NCBI GenBank assembly: GCA_947492175.1
Contig: CANLMQ010000002.1
Coordinates: 186,001 to 250,000 of the forward strand
Length of the DNA stretch: 64,000 nt
Direction: 5' to 3'
DNA from: an uncultured Draconibacterium sp.
Lineage (GTDB): Bacteria > Bacteroidota > Bacteroidia > Bacteroidales > Prolixibacteraceae
Both the position numbers and the translations under genes were made by a program. How positions within the stretch are numbered: the first letter of the stretch is position 1; each line of letters opens with the position of its first letter. Positions 51,327 through 60,582 of this stretch are shown in pieces. The notes beneath the pieces were generated by a model. The model was given only the letters and a program-made list of their open reading frames with translations, searched no databases and was not told the origin of the DNA.

Positions 51327-53330
51327 ATGGAAAAAATTCTAATTATTGGAGGAGTAGCTGCGGGAGCAACAGCTGCTGCCAAAGCACGCCGAATATCTCC
51401 TGAAGCACAAATTACAATGCTCGAAGCAGGGCCCGATATTTCGTTTGCCAACTGTGGTTTACCTTACTATATTGCAGGCGATATCGACAGCCGTTCGAAG
51501 CTGATATTACAAAGCCCTGAGAGTTTTAAGGAGCAGTACGATGTTACTGTATTTACCAATACCAAGGTTACTTCTATAAACAAAGAAGGCCATGTAGTGC
51601 AGACTATAAATACCCAAAACGGTACGCAACACACTTTTGAATATACCAAGCTGATATTAGCACAGGGAGGTTTGCCTGTACAACCCGATTTACCCGGAGC
51701 TGATGCAAGTCATGTGTTTAGTTTGTGGACATTAAACGACATGGATAAAATTAATAACCACTTAAAAAACAATGATCTCAAAACTGCAGTAGTAGTTGGT
51801 GGCGGGTTTATTGGATTGGAAATGGTTGAAGCCCTGGTAAAAAGAGGACTGAAAGTACATGTGGTGGAAAAAATGCAACATGTAATGTCCATAATGGAAG
51901 CAGAAACAGCCGGTTTTATTACCCGCGAATTACGTGCATTCGATGTGGGAGTTCATACCGAAACTGCTGTAACAAAAATTAAAGAAAAAACAGTTGAACT
52001 TGATAACGGAAAGGTATTGAATGCTGATATGGTATTGCTTTCAATTGGAGTGAAGCCAACCTTGCAACTGGCTATTGATGCCGGCCTGGAAATTGGTGAA
52101 GCAGGAGGATTACTGGTAAACGACAAGCTGCAAACTTCGGATGCCGAAATATACGCTGCGGGCGATATGGTGGAGATTGAACACCGTGTTAACGGGAAAA
52201 AAGTTCGAATTCCTTTGGCAGGCCCGGCAAATCGCCAGGGACGTATTGCTGCTGAAAATGCCCTGGGAGGACAGCACAGTTACCGCGGTGCAATTGGAAC
52301 TTCCGTTGTACGTGTTTTTGACGCCGTAGCCGGGACAACAGGTCTTTCGCTGAAACAAGCCCGTGCCGCCGGAATTGATGCCGATGCTGTTGTGGTTCAC
52401 AAAGAACACCATACCTCTTATTACCCCGGCGCTGAAACTGTGAGTGTAATGGTTATTTACGATAGAAAAACCGGTGTAGTTTTAGGAGGACAAAGTGCGG
52501 GTTACAAAGGAGCAGATAAACGCTTGGATGTTCTTGCCACCGCTGCTGCGACCCAATTAACCGTAAGTGAGTTGGCCGACATCGACTTTGCCTACTCGCC
52601 GCCAATTGGTACTGCAAACGACGCCATGAATATGGCTGCATATGTTGCCGAAAATAAAATGTCGGGTTACGGACCAAGTTTAATGGTTTCGGAACTGGAT
52701 GCCTATCTTGAAAGTAAAGAACAGGTAATTGTTTTGGATGTTCGCGATGTATTTGCACACCAAAAAAGCAAATTAAACGGAGCTTACCATTTACCATTGG
52801 AAATGCTGCAACCCAACCTGAAACGTATTCCGAAAGATGTACCTATTTTGATTTACGACGAAACCGGGAAAAAAGGGCATCAGGCTGTACGAACTCTGAT
52901 TGGAGCAGGATGTAAAGAAGTAATTAATATTTCAGGAGGACACACGTCGTTGCAGCGCCACGCAATTACTGCCGGGTTTAAGAATTTTAATGTTACTCCA
53001 CTTCCAATCGAGAAAAAAAGTACACAGGAAAAAGTATTGGAAGAAACAGAAACCAACAAAAATATTAGTGCCGACGAGTTAGAACGTTTGGTAATAGATG
53101 TACGCACACCGGGAGAATTTATGAGTGGTGCATTCCCAAATGCCTTAAATATTCCACTCGACGATATGATGTCAGGCAATGTTGATTTAGGTGATAACCT
53201 TGATCGTGAAATTATTGTCTATTGTGCTTCGGGAGCCCGGTCGGCATATGCCCAGCAAGTGCTGATGAGCAAAGGCTTCACCAACGTAAAAAATGGCGGT
53301 GGTATTTCAGCAATGATGTCGAATTATTAA
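51327..53330 (+). CDS. CoA-disulfide reductase/NADH polysulfide reductase with two rhodanese domains
   Basis: Cytoplasmic flavoprotein of 667 aa. The FAD/NAD(P) disulfide-reductase part (1-450) has GGVAAGATAAAKARR, the single active Cys43 in ANCGLPYY, NAD-binding VVGGGFIGLEM, and YAAGDMVE. The C-terminus has two rhodanese folds: one at about 455-550, whose active loop reads YDETGKKGHQA with no Cys, and one at about 585-665 with YCASGARS (Cys633). Relatives reduce CoA disulfide, CoA persulfide or polysulfide with NADH. The second rhodanese may deliver persulfide sulfur; the first appears structural or regulatory. Confidence 0.9.
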   Translation: MEKILIIGGVAAGATAAAKARRISPEAQITMLEAGPDISFANCGLPYYIAGDIDSRSKLILQSPESFKEQYDVTVFTNTKVTSINKEGHVVQTINTQNGTQHTFEYTKLILAQGGLPVQPDLPGADASHVFSLWTLNDMDKINNHLKNNDLKTAVVVGGGFIGLEMVEALVKRGLKVHVVEKMQHVMSIMEAETAGFITRELRAFDVGVHTETAVTKIKEKTVELDNGKVLNADMVLLSIGVKPTLQLAIDAGLEIGEAGGLLVNDKLQTSDAEIYAAGDMVEIEHRVNGKKVRIPLAGPANRQGRIAAENALGGQHSYRGAIGTSVVRVFDAVAGTTGLSLKQARAAGIDADAVVVHKEHHTSYYPGAETVSVMVIYDRKTGVVLGGQSAGYKGADKRLDVLATAAATQLTVSELADIDFAYSPPIGTANDAMNMAAYVAENKMSGYGPSLMVSELDAYLESKEQVIVLDVRDVFAHQKSKLNGAYHLPLEMLQPNLKRIPKDVPILIYDETGKKGHQAVRTLIGAGCKEVINISGGHTSLQRHAITAGFKNFNVTPLPIEKKSTQEKVLEETETNKNISADELERLVIDVRTPGEFMSGAFPNALNIPLDDMMSGNVDLGDNLDREIIVYCASGARSAYAQQVLMSKGFTNVKNGGGISAMMSNY

Positions 53331-53634
53331 GGAAATGGAGATGTTTTTTTAAAGGATATTTTTTTCTTGTTCCTCGCCCCCCCTTGGCGAAAGGGGAATA
53401 AAAGGAGTCATCGGTGACAAGTTTTGCAATATAGTTAAATTAAAAACCGAATAGTTAGAAATTTGAATTCTACGTATTAAAAAGAGTCAATGACCGAAAT
53501 GGATAATTGGCTCTTTTTATTTACTAATGTGCCATTTTACGGAATAATCCCTAAATTCAGCACTTCATCGGAAATAAAGTAATTTTCAAATCATAACACT
53601 GTTTATTTACAATAAAAATCCAAAATTCACCATT
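53331..53634. other. Intergenic region with hairpins
   Basis: A 304-base spacer after the CoA-disulfide reductase gene. It contains a small hairpin CCCCTT-GGCGA-AAGGGG (53380-53396) of the kind found in dispersed repeats, and the terminator at 53479-53519. No gene is evident. Confidence 0.5.
53479..53519 (+). terminator. Rho-independent terminator
   Basis: AAAAAGAGTCAAT (53479-53491) pairs with ATTGGCTCTTTTT (53506-53518) with one G-U pair, followed by T residues. It lies about 150 bases after the CoA-disulfide reductase stop and separates it from the kinase gene. Confidence 0.75.
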
Positions 53635-55431
53635 ATGAAACAGTTGTTAATTATTCTTATTTCAATACTATTCGGAATAAATACTTTACAGGCGCAGGAG
53701 AAAAATCCATACGAAGAAACAACGTGGAATGTAATTCGGGAAAGGTTGTTTAGTGGCAAAAATACGAATGTATTCCGTTATGAAAAAGATATCAGGTTTC
53801 AGTTGCAAGGAGTAAAAACACAACAGGATTCTTCAATATTCATTGAGATGATTGCAGAACTGAATGAGTTATTGGAAACGGTTGAAATCAACCTCGTAAA
53901 TAACAATCCGAATTTTGTACTTAAAATCGTATCAGAAAATGGCAGCTCAATGAATCAGAGACAATACTACTCAGGTTCAGCAATTACAAACACTAAATTG
54001 GAACTTGGCTTTACTGATATTTCAAATCAGAAACAGGTAAAAAAATATAGCTATTATCATGTTTGTCGAAATCTAACAAAACTTTTTGCGCCGCGTCATG
54101 GCCATTCTGAATATGGAGGCATTTTTGATTCACCTAAGTCGGAAGACTCAGAATTTCATGAAATTGATAAAGAACTTTTAAGAAAAATCTATTCTCAGGA
54201 TTTTTATAAACAATTCAAGAAGAACACAATTCAACAAAGAGGCAGTTGGTATTATTTAAACCTAAGATATGGTAAAAGTATAAAGTCGTTTATCCTTATA
54301 TTCTCCTTAATCATCTCTATATTAACTTTCTTCATTTTCCTTAGCAAAGAATCCCAAGCAAAATCTTTATATTCATTTAAGTCATATTTTAAAAAAGGGA
54401 CAATCATTATTTTCATATTCTCATTAGTTTACAGCCTTAATCGCTTGCCTTCAATCAATTCTGCCTTTGGTGTAGTGTTTACTGTACCTGATATGATTGA
54501 GAACTTTATAAAAATGTTCCTTTATGGTTTATTGGCTTTACCTGCAATGTTTATACTCGAACGAAAGCTATTACCTTCAACAACCAATTTTGCAAGAAAA
54601 CAAATAATCATATTTAGCATAACTGTATTTTTCGTTTTCCTGGGTTTTATACTATTTTCCTTCCTTCTAATATACACCTGGGCGTTTAACAAAATTAATT
54701 TTGGAGAATTCATTCAGAACACTCAGTTCTTAACTTTTATTTATTTAATTTTTATTGCAGGCATTCGCATTTTTTACAACTTCATAAATTACTACTTGCA
54801 AAGCATGGTTAACAAAAAAGATGTAGAACTGGCCAAAATGAAAGAGCTAAAAAATCAGGCTGAATTAAATGCATTGCACTCCCGGATCAATCCCCATTTT
54901 TTATACAATTCCTTAAATTCAATCGCAAGTCTGGCACATATTAATCCTGAAAAAACAGAGAATATGGCCACGGCACTTTCCGAACTTTTCAGGTATTCGA
55001 TTAATAAAGAAAATAAAACCTATGTAACAGTTGCCGAGGAATTAGAAATGGTAAAAAAATACCTCGAAATTGAGAAAACTCGTTTTGAGGATAAATTGGA
55101 CTACAAGATTGAAGTGCAAGACAATATAAAAGAAAAACTGATTCCAAAATTTTTGATTCAACCGCTGGCCGAAAATGCGATAAAACACGGGCTTTCAAAA
55201 ATAAAGGGAGTGGGAAAAATGATTGTAAAAGTAAAACGGCATCAAAACGATTTAGTAATTACTATTTTTGATAACGGACCTGATTTCCCGGAAGAACCGG
55301 TTAGTGGCTACGGATTACAAAATTTGAATGATAAACTGGAAATTATTTACGGAAGCAACGCCTATATTAATTGGGAGAACGGGGAAAACAAACATTTCAA
55401 AATAACGATTAAAAATCAGTTTAAAGGATGA
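53635..55431 (+). CDS. LytS/YehU-type sensor histidine kinase
   Basis: Membrane histidine kinase, 598 aa. A signal peptide (MKQLLIILISILFG...LQAQ) is followed by an extracytoplasmic domain of about 190 residues that I do not recognise, then five or so TM helices (about 220-385). The cytoplasmic His_kinase domain has SRINPHFLYNSLNSIASL with His421 as the phosphorylation site, ending in a HATPase with AENAIKHGLSK and GYGLQNLNDKL. It overlaps the response regulator by 4 bases (ATGA). Signal unknown; the downstream Cus genes make envelope or metal stress worth testing. Confidence 0.92.
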   Translation: MKQLLIILISILFGINTLQAQEKNPYEETTWNVIRERLFSGKNTNVFRYEKDIRFQLQGVKTQQDSSIFIEMIAELNELLETVEINLVNNNPNFVLKIVSENGSSMNQRQYYSGSAITNTKLELGFTDISNQKQVKKYSYYHVCRNLTKLFAPRHGHSEYGGIFDSPKSEDSEFHEIDKELLRKIYSQDFYKQFKKNTIQQRGSWYYLNLRYGKSIKSFILIFSLIISILTFFIFLSKESQAKSLYSFKSYFKKGTIIIFIFSLVYSLNRLPSINSAFGVVFTVPDMIENFIKMFLYGLLALPAMFILERKLLPSTTNFARKQIIIFSITVFFVFLGFILFSFLLIYTWAFNKINFGEFIQNTQFLTFIYLIFIAGIRIFYNFINYYLQSMVNKKDVELAKMKELKNQAELNALHSRINPHFLYNSLNSIASLAHINPEKTENMATALSELFRYSINKENKTYVTVAEELEMVKKYLEIEKTRFEDKLDYKIEVQDNIKEKLIPKFLIQPLAENAIKHGLSKIKGVGKMIVKVKRHQNDLVITIFDNGPDFPEEPVSGYGLQNLNDKLEIIYGSNAYINWENGENKHFKITIKNQFKG

Positions 55432-56198
55432 ATAACAATCACCCCTACAAAACAATAATTGTTGACGACGAGCCGCTTGCCCGTTTGCGTTTACATAAAT
55501 TGATTTTGGAATTTACCGGTATATTTAAGATTATTGGAGAAGCCGAAAATGGAGAAGAAGCGGTTGACAAAATCAATACATTAAAACCGGAACTAATATT
55601 TCTGGATATACAAATGCCTGAATTAAATGGCTTTGAAGTACTACAACAACTCACCTATTTTCCAAAAGTTATTTTTTGTACAGCTTTCGACGAATTTGCT
55701 TTGCAGGCTTTCGATTCAAATTGTATCGATTATTTGGTAAAACCGCTTACAAAAGAGCGATTTGCCAAAACTGCTAGAAAGCTAAATCAGTTTAATGGAA
55801 ATTCTGCGGAAATCAACCTGCATAAATTAATCGAGCAGTTCAGCATAGAAAATAGAAAAAGCGAAGCGACCACAATTCCAGTTAAAGTTGGTCACCGGGT
55901 GATTTTTGTCCGACTCGATGAAGTATCGTATTTTAAATCTGATGAAAAATATGTTTCAATGGTTACCAAACATTCAAAATCGTACATCTTAGATTCGAGT
56001 CTGAAAAAGCTGGAAGATAAATTACCCGGCCATTTTATAAGGGTTCACAAATCATATATAGTTAATAAAAACCTATTAAAGGAAATCAGGAAGCATTTTA
56101 ACAATCGTTTTGTACTGATTTTGGACGATTACACCAAAAGCAAAGTTACTAGTGGAAGAAGTTATTATTCCGAAATAAAGGAGTTGTTCGAATTGTAA
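55428..56198 (+). CDS. LytTR-family response regulator
   Basis: DNA-binding response regulator, 256 aa. The receiver domain (IIVDDEPLARLRL, LIFLDIQMPELNGFEVL with Asp60, CTAFDEFALQAF, DYLVKPL) is followed by a LytTR domain (about 150-255; IPVKVGHRVIFVRLDEVSYFKSDEKYV, FIRVHKSYIVN). LytTR proteins bind direct repeats and often control efflux or cell-envelope genes. Partner of the overlapping kinase gene. Confidence 0.94.
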   Translation: MNNNHPYKTIIVDDEPLARLRLHKLILEFTGIFKIIGEAENGEEAVDKINTLKPELIFLDIQMPELNGFEVLQQLTYFPKVIFCTAFDEFALQAFDSNCIDYLVKPLTKERFAKTARKLNQFNGNSAEINLHKLIEQFSIENRKSEATTIPVKVGHRVIFVRLDEVSYFKSDEKYVSMVTKHSKSYILDSSLKKLEDKLPGHFIRVHKSYIVNKNLLKEIRKHFNNRFVLILDDYTKSKVTSGRSYYSEIKELFEL

Positions 56199-56280
56199 AG
56201 ATGTTAACGTAATGCAAACAGCCACCAAAAACAAAACATTTTAAAATATTATATGTTCCTTTGTTAAGATAGAACAGATA

Positions 56281-56652
56281 ATGTTAAAGAAATTCAGCCA
56301 TATTATTTTTGCCGGACTGTTGTTGATTTCAACAATAGGAATGGCTGTGAGCAAGCATTATTGCCACAGTTCACTGGTTGATGTTTCTATTTTTGCCAGC
56401 GCAGACTCTTGCTGCGATGATGGTGGTTGCTGTACCAACGACAATCATTTCTACCAGATAAAAGAAGATTTTTCGGCACCTGTAATTTCTGAAATTCCGG
56501 TACTTGCTGAAATTGATGTTTTACATCAATCACTTCTCTATCCTGAAATTTTATTTCCAAACGAATTAACTGAAGAATTCGAATTAAGCGACGACCCGCC
56601 TCCACCAACTGTAATGGAGTTTCTTGCTGAAGAGCAATTATACCTTTTATGA
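56281..56652 (+). CDS. HYC_CC_PP family small protein
   Basis: Small exported protein, 123 aa, matching the HYC_CC_PP family by its three naming motifs: KHYCHSSLV (about 23-31), SCCDDGGCCTNDNHF (about 42-56) and the C-terminal DDPPPPT. The N-terminus (about 1-22) is a TM segment or signal peptide. The family is found in Bacteroidetes, often by copper efflux genes, and the Cys/His pairs look like a metal-binding site. Here it immediately precedes CusA (79 bases), supporting a copper-related function that is still unproven. Confidence 0.85.
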   Translation: MLKKFSHIIFAGLLLISTIGMAVSKHYCHSSLVDVSIFASADSCCDDGGCCTNDNHFYQIKEDFSAPVISEIPVLAEIDVLHQSLLYPEILFPNELTEEFELSDDPPPPTVMEFLAEEQLYLL

Positions 56653-56673
56653 AATTATTATGATAAATTATCT

Positions 56674-56693
56674 GATCATGAATACTCGTGATC
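56674..56693. other. Inverted repeat in the cusA leader
   Basis: GATCATG-N6-CGTGATC with one G-U or G-T mismatch at the inner end. It lies 39 bases before the cusA start. It could be a hairpin or an operator; the arms are short. Confidence 0.35.
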
Positions 56694-56731
56694 CCGATTT
56701 TCTATTGTATTAATCTCATAGCAAAAAAGGT

Positions 56732-59700
56732 ATGCTAAATAAAATCATAAAATTTTTTCTTGAAAATAAGCTGGTTACGATACTGGTACTCATACTTCTT
56801 GTAAGTTGGGGAATCATAACTTCACCGTTTGGCTGGGACACCGGAGTTCTGCCAAAAGATCCGGTTCCTGTAGACGCCATTCCCGACATTGGAGAAAACC
56901 AGCAAATTGTATTTACCCAATGGATGGGACGTTCGCCTCAGGATATTGAGGATCAGATTTCTTATCCGCTGACCACGTATTTGTTGGGTATTCCGGGAGT
57001 TAAATCCATCCGTAGTTCGTCCATATTCGGCTTCTCCAGCATATACATCATTTTTAACGAAGATGTAGAATTTTACTGGTCGCGTTCGCGGATACTCGAA
57101 AAGCTGAATTCGTTGCCGTCAGGATTATTGCCTGATGGTGTTCAGCCCGCACTTGGTCCTGATGCTACAGCGCTCGGACAGGTGTATTGGTACACCCTTG
57201 AAGGGCGCGATAAAGACGGGAATCCGACCGGTGGTTGGGATTTACACGAAATCCGCACCGTTCAGGACTTTTTCGTCAAGTATTCTCTGAATGCTGCTGA
57301 AGGAGTTTCTGAAGTAGCGTCAATTGGCGGTTTTGTGCAGGAATACCAGATCGATGTTAATCCTGATGCGTTGAAAGCCTACGACATTCCATTGCATAAA
57401 GTGATGCAGGCCGTTCAGAAATCGAATCGTGATGTGGGGGCAAAAACCATTGAAATTAACCAGGCGGAATACCTTGTTCGCGGACTGGGATACATAAAAA
57501 GTGTTGAGGATATTGAAAAAGCCGTCGTTGCAGTTGAGGATAATGTCCCGATTCGTGTAAAAGATATTGCAGTTGTTAGTTTGGGACCTTCCACCCGTCG
57601 TGGTGCACTCGATAAAGACGGTGCTGAAGTTGTTGGTGGTGTTGTGGTGGCTCGTTATGGTGCCAATCCGCTGGAAGTCATCAACAACGTTAAAGCTAAA
57701 ATAGCTGAAATAGCACCCGGACTGCCCAAAAAGACTTTGGATAATGGCGTGGAAAGCCAGCTTACAATCGTTCCGTTTTACGATCGTTCAACACTGATCC
57801 ATGAAACACTGGGAACTTTAGAAGAAGCACTCTCGCTCGAAATTCTGATCGCCATTTTGGTAGTAATTGTGATGGTGCTGAACTTGCGGGCTTCATTCCT
57901 AATCTCGAGTTTGTTACCTATTGCAGTGTTAATGGTATTTATCGCCATGCGTTATTTTGGTGTTGACGCCAACATCGTTGCCCTTTCGGGAATTGCAATC
58001 GCCATTGGTACCATGGTCGATCTGGGAATTATACTCTCCGAGAATATAATAAAACACATCGATGAAGCGCCACCGGGACAAAAATTGATTTCAACAGTAT
58101 ACGACGGTGCTGCCGAAGTAAGTTCGGCTATTTTAACCGCCGTTTCTACCACTATTGTAAGTTTTATTCCGGTATTTACCATGCAGGCTGCCGAAGGAAA
58201 ACTGTTTGGCCCGCTGGCATTTACCAAAACTTTTGCACTGGTGGCAGCGCTGATTGTTTCGCTGATATTTTTACCGGCGTTTGCACACTGGGTATTTGGA
58301 GCAAAAATCAAAAAGAAAAATATTGTACGCTGGATAAACATCGCTATTATACCAGGTGGTATAATTGCTATTGTTGCCGGAAATTTATGGGCCGGAGCTA
58401 TTCTGATTGCCTTCGGTATTTCGGGATTGCTCAACCAGATATACGGTGAAAAAGGAGTGAATACAACTGTAGATTCAAAAATCATCGCTTCACTGAAAAA
58501 ATTTGGTTGGCTTGTTTTAAAACACGCCAGTATCATTATTTCAGTTATTGCCGTGATTTGGCTGCTGGCTAAATACTGGCTGCCGCTGGGTGCTTCGAGA
58601 ACAATCGTTACCAACTTCATTTTTGTTGGGCTGCTGGTAGGAATTATTTTAGGAGCTTTTCTTTTGCTCGAACATTTCTACAAACGCATTTTAACCTGGT
58701 GTCTCAATCATAAAGTGGCATTTTTACTCATTCCGTCTTTTCTTATTCTTGTGGGAATCACCTCATGGATGGGTTTTAACAACCTGTTTGGTTTTGTTCC
58801 AAAAGGTTTCGATAAACTGGGCTGGAATGTTCGGACCACGAAAGTATGGTCGACACTGTCACATTCGTTCCCGGGAATTGGTAAAGAATTTATGCCTTCG
58901 CTCGACGAAGGAAGCTTTTTGCTGATGCCAACATCGATGCCGCACTCAGGTATGGCTTATAACCAAAAAGTAGTCGGCCAGCTAGATATGTTGCTTACCA
59001 ACATTCCCGAAGTGGATTTGTCAGTTGGCAAAATGGGACGTGTTGAATCGGCACTCGACCCGGCTCCTATTTCGATGTACGAAAACGTGATCAATTACAA
59101 ACCGGAATACATGCTGAATGAAAAAGGTCACCGTGTGCGGTTTAAGGTGGATAAAGACAACAATTTTATACTGACGAACGGCGATAAACTCAACAACGAG
59201 GAAGCATTACAACGAGGAATTACCCGGAAAGATCTGATTCCGGATGATAAGGGAAATTTCTATCGCAACTGGCGCGATAAAATAAAATCGCCGGACGATA
59301 TCTGGACTGAAATTGTGAATGTCACTAAAATTCCGGGCGTAACTTCGGCACCAAAGCTGCAGCCTATTGAAACCCGGCTGGTGATGTTGCAAACCGGAAT
59401 GCGTGCACCAATGGGAATTAAAGTTTACGGCCCGGATTTAGCGACAATTGAAGATTTCGGAATAAAACTGGAGAACATCCTAAAAACAGTTCCTTCAGTA
59501 AAAGCTCAGGCTGTTTTTGCTGACCGGATTGTAGGGAAACCTTACTTACTTTTCGATATCGACCGGGATAAAATTTCGCGTTACGGATTGAATGTGGAAG
59601 ATGTTCAGCAGACCATTGAAACAGCTGTTGGCGGTATGAAAATTACATCTACGGTAGAAGGTCGCGAACGGTTCCCCGTTCGGGTACGTTACCCACGCGA

Positions 59701-60580
59701 ATTACGTGACGATCCTGAATCGCTTGGTAAAATACTGATGAAAACACCAACCGGCGCCCAGGTTCCACTGAATCAACTGGTACATATCAATTACCAGCGC
59801 GGTCCTCAGGCCATTAAAAGTGAAGAGACATTCCTTGTTGGTTATGTACTTTTCGATAAAAATGAAGGATTCTCGGAAGTTACCGTGGTAAACGATGCAC
59901 AAAAAGTCATCCAGGATAAGATCGATTCGGGAGAACTGACTGTTCCGGCCGGGATCACTTATAAATTCTCAGGAAGTTACGAGAATCAGATCCGCGCCGA
60001 AAAACGGCTGTCGATAATCGTACCGATTGTCTTGGTCATCGTATTTCTGATTTTGTATTTTCAGTTTAAATCGGTCTCCACATCATTAATGGTGTTTTCC
60101 GGAATTGCAATGGCTTTCAGTGGAGGATTCCTGATGATCTGGCTATACGCACAAGGTTGGTTTATGGACTTTTCGGTGTTTGGCACCAATTTCCGCGATC
60201 TCTTCCAGATGCATACCATCAACCTCAGTGTGGCGGTGTGGGTCGGATTTATTGCCCTCTTTGGTATTGCTACGGATGACGGTGTACTGATTGCAACATA
60301 TCTTGATCAGAGTTTTGAGCGTAACCGTCCGAAAAATCTGCAAGAGGTCAGAGCAGCAGTAGTTGAAGCCGGATTACGAAGAATTCGCCCGGCACTGATG
60401 ACTGTAGGAACTACAATGATTGCATTGCTTCCTGTGCTTACTTCAACAGGGCGAGGTTCGGACATTATGATTCCGATGGCAATCCCCTCCTTTGGCGGAA
60501 TGGCCGTGGCACTCATCAGCATTTTTGTTGTGCCGGTATTGTACAGCTTCAGGGAAGAACGAAAAATTAAAAAACAGTAA
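56732..60580 (+). CDS. cusA: CusA-type Cu(I)/Ag(I) efflux RND pump
   Basis: Inner-membrane pump of 1282 aa, about 230 residues longer than E. coli CusA. Extra TM-rich sequence lies at about 530-700 (after LPAFAHWVFGAK) and another insert at about 795-880. The three methionines of the CusA Cu/Ag path are matched: LLMPTSMP (Met573 region), PAPISMYENV (Met623 region), and TRLVMLQTG (Met672 region). TM4 has IAIGTMVDLGIILSEN, the CusA-type single Asp. The order cusA-TolC-cusB on the plus strand follows the HYC_CC_PP gene. Confidence 0.94.
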   Translation: MLNKIIKFFLENKLVTILVLILLVSWGIITSPFGWDTGVLPKDPVPVDAIPDIGENQQIVFTQWMGRSPQDIEDQISYPLTTYLLGIPGVKSIRSSSIFGFSSIYIIFNEDVEFYWSRSRILEKLNSLPSGLLPDGVQPALGPDATALGQVYWYTLEGRDKDGNPTGGWDLHEIRTVQDFFVKYSLNAAEGVSEVASIGGFVQEYQIDVNPDALKAYDIPLHKVMQAVQKSNRDVGAKTIEINQAEYLVRGLGYIKSVEDIEKAVVAVEDNVPIRVKDIAVVSLGPSTRRGALDKDGAEVVGGVVVARYGANPLEVINNVKAKIAEIAPGLPKKTLDNGVESQLTIVPFYDRSTLIHETLGTLEEALSLEILIAILVVIVMVLNLRASFLISSLLPIAVLMVFIAMRYFGVDANIVALSGIAIAIGTMVDLGIILSENIIKHIDEAPPGQKLISTVYDGAAEVSSAILTAVSTTIVSFIPVFTMQAAEGKLFGPLAFTKTFALVAALIVSLIFLPAFAHWVFGAKIKKKNIVRWINIAIIPGGIIAIVAGNLWAGAILIAFGISGLLNQIYGEKGVNTTVDSKIIASLKKFGWLVLKHASIIISVIAVIWLLAKYWLPLGASRTIVTNFIFVGLLVGIILGAFLLLEHFYKRILTWCLNHKVAFLLIPSFLILVGITSWMGFNNLFGFVPKGFDKLGWNVRTTKVWSTLSHSFPGIGKEFMPSLDEGSFLLMPTSMPHSGMAYNQKVVGQLDMLLTNIPEVDLSVGKMGRVESALDPAPISMYENVINYKPEYMLNEKGHRVRFKVDKDNNFILTNGDKLNNEEALQRGITRKDLIPDDKGNFYRNWRDKIKSPDDIWTEIVNVTKIPGVTSAPKLQPIETRLVMLQTGMRAPMGIKVYGPDLATIEDFGIKLENILKTVPSVKAQAVFADRIVGKPYLLFDIDRDKISRYGLNVEDVQQTIETAVGGMKITSTVEGRERFPVRVRYPRELRDDPESLGKILMKTPTGAQVPLNQLVHINYQRGPQAIKSEETFLVGYVLFDKNEGFSEVTVVNDAQKVIQDKIDSGELTVPAGITYKFSGSYENQIRAEKRLSIIVPIVLVIVFLILYFQFKSVSTSLMVFSGIAMAFSGGFLMIWLYAQGWFMDFSVFGTNFRDLFQMHTINLSVAVWVGFIALFGIATDDGVLIATYLDQSFERNRPKNLQEVRAAVVEAGLRRIRPALMTVGTTMIALLPVLTSTGRGSDIMIPMAIPSFGGMAVALISIFVVPVLYSFREERKIKKQ

Positions 60581-60582
60581 GC

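Noticed and set aside
57952..58620. A 222-codon minus-strand frame inside cusA
   Set aside because: Antisense shadow of the TM-rich part of CusA; composition mirrors the sense strand and no start context is seen.
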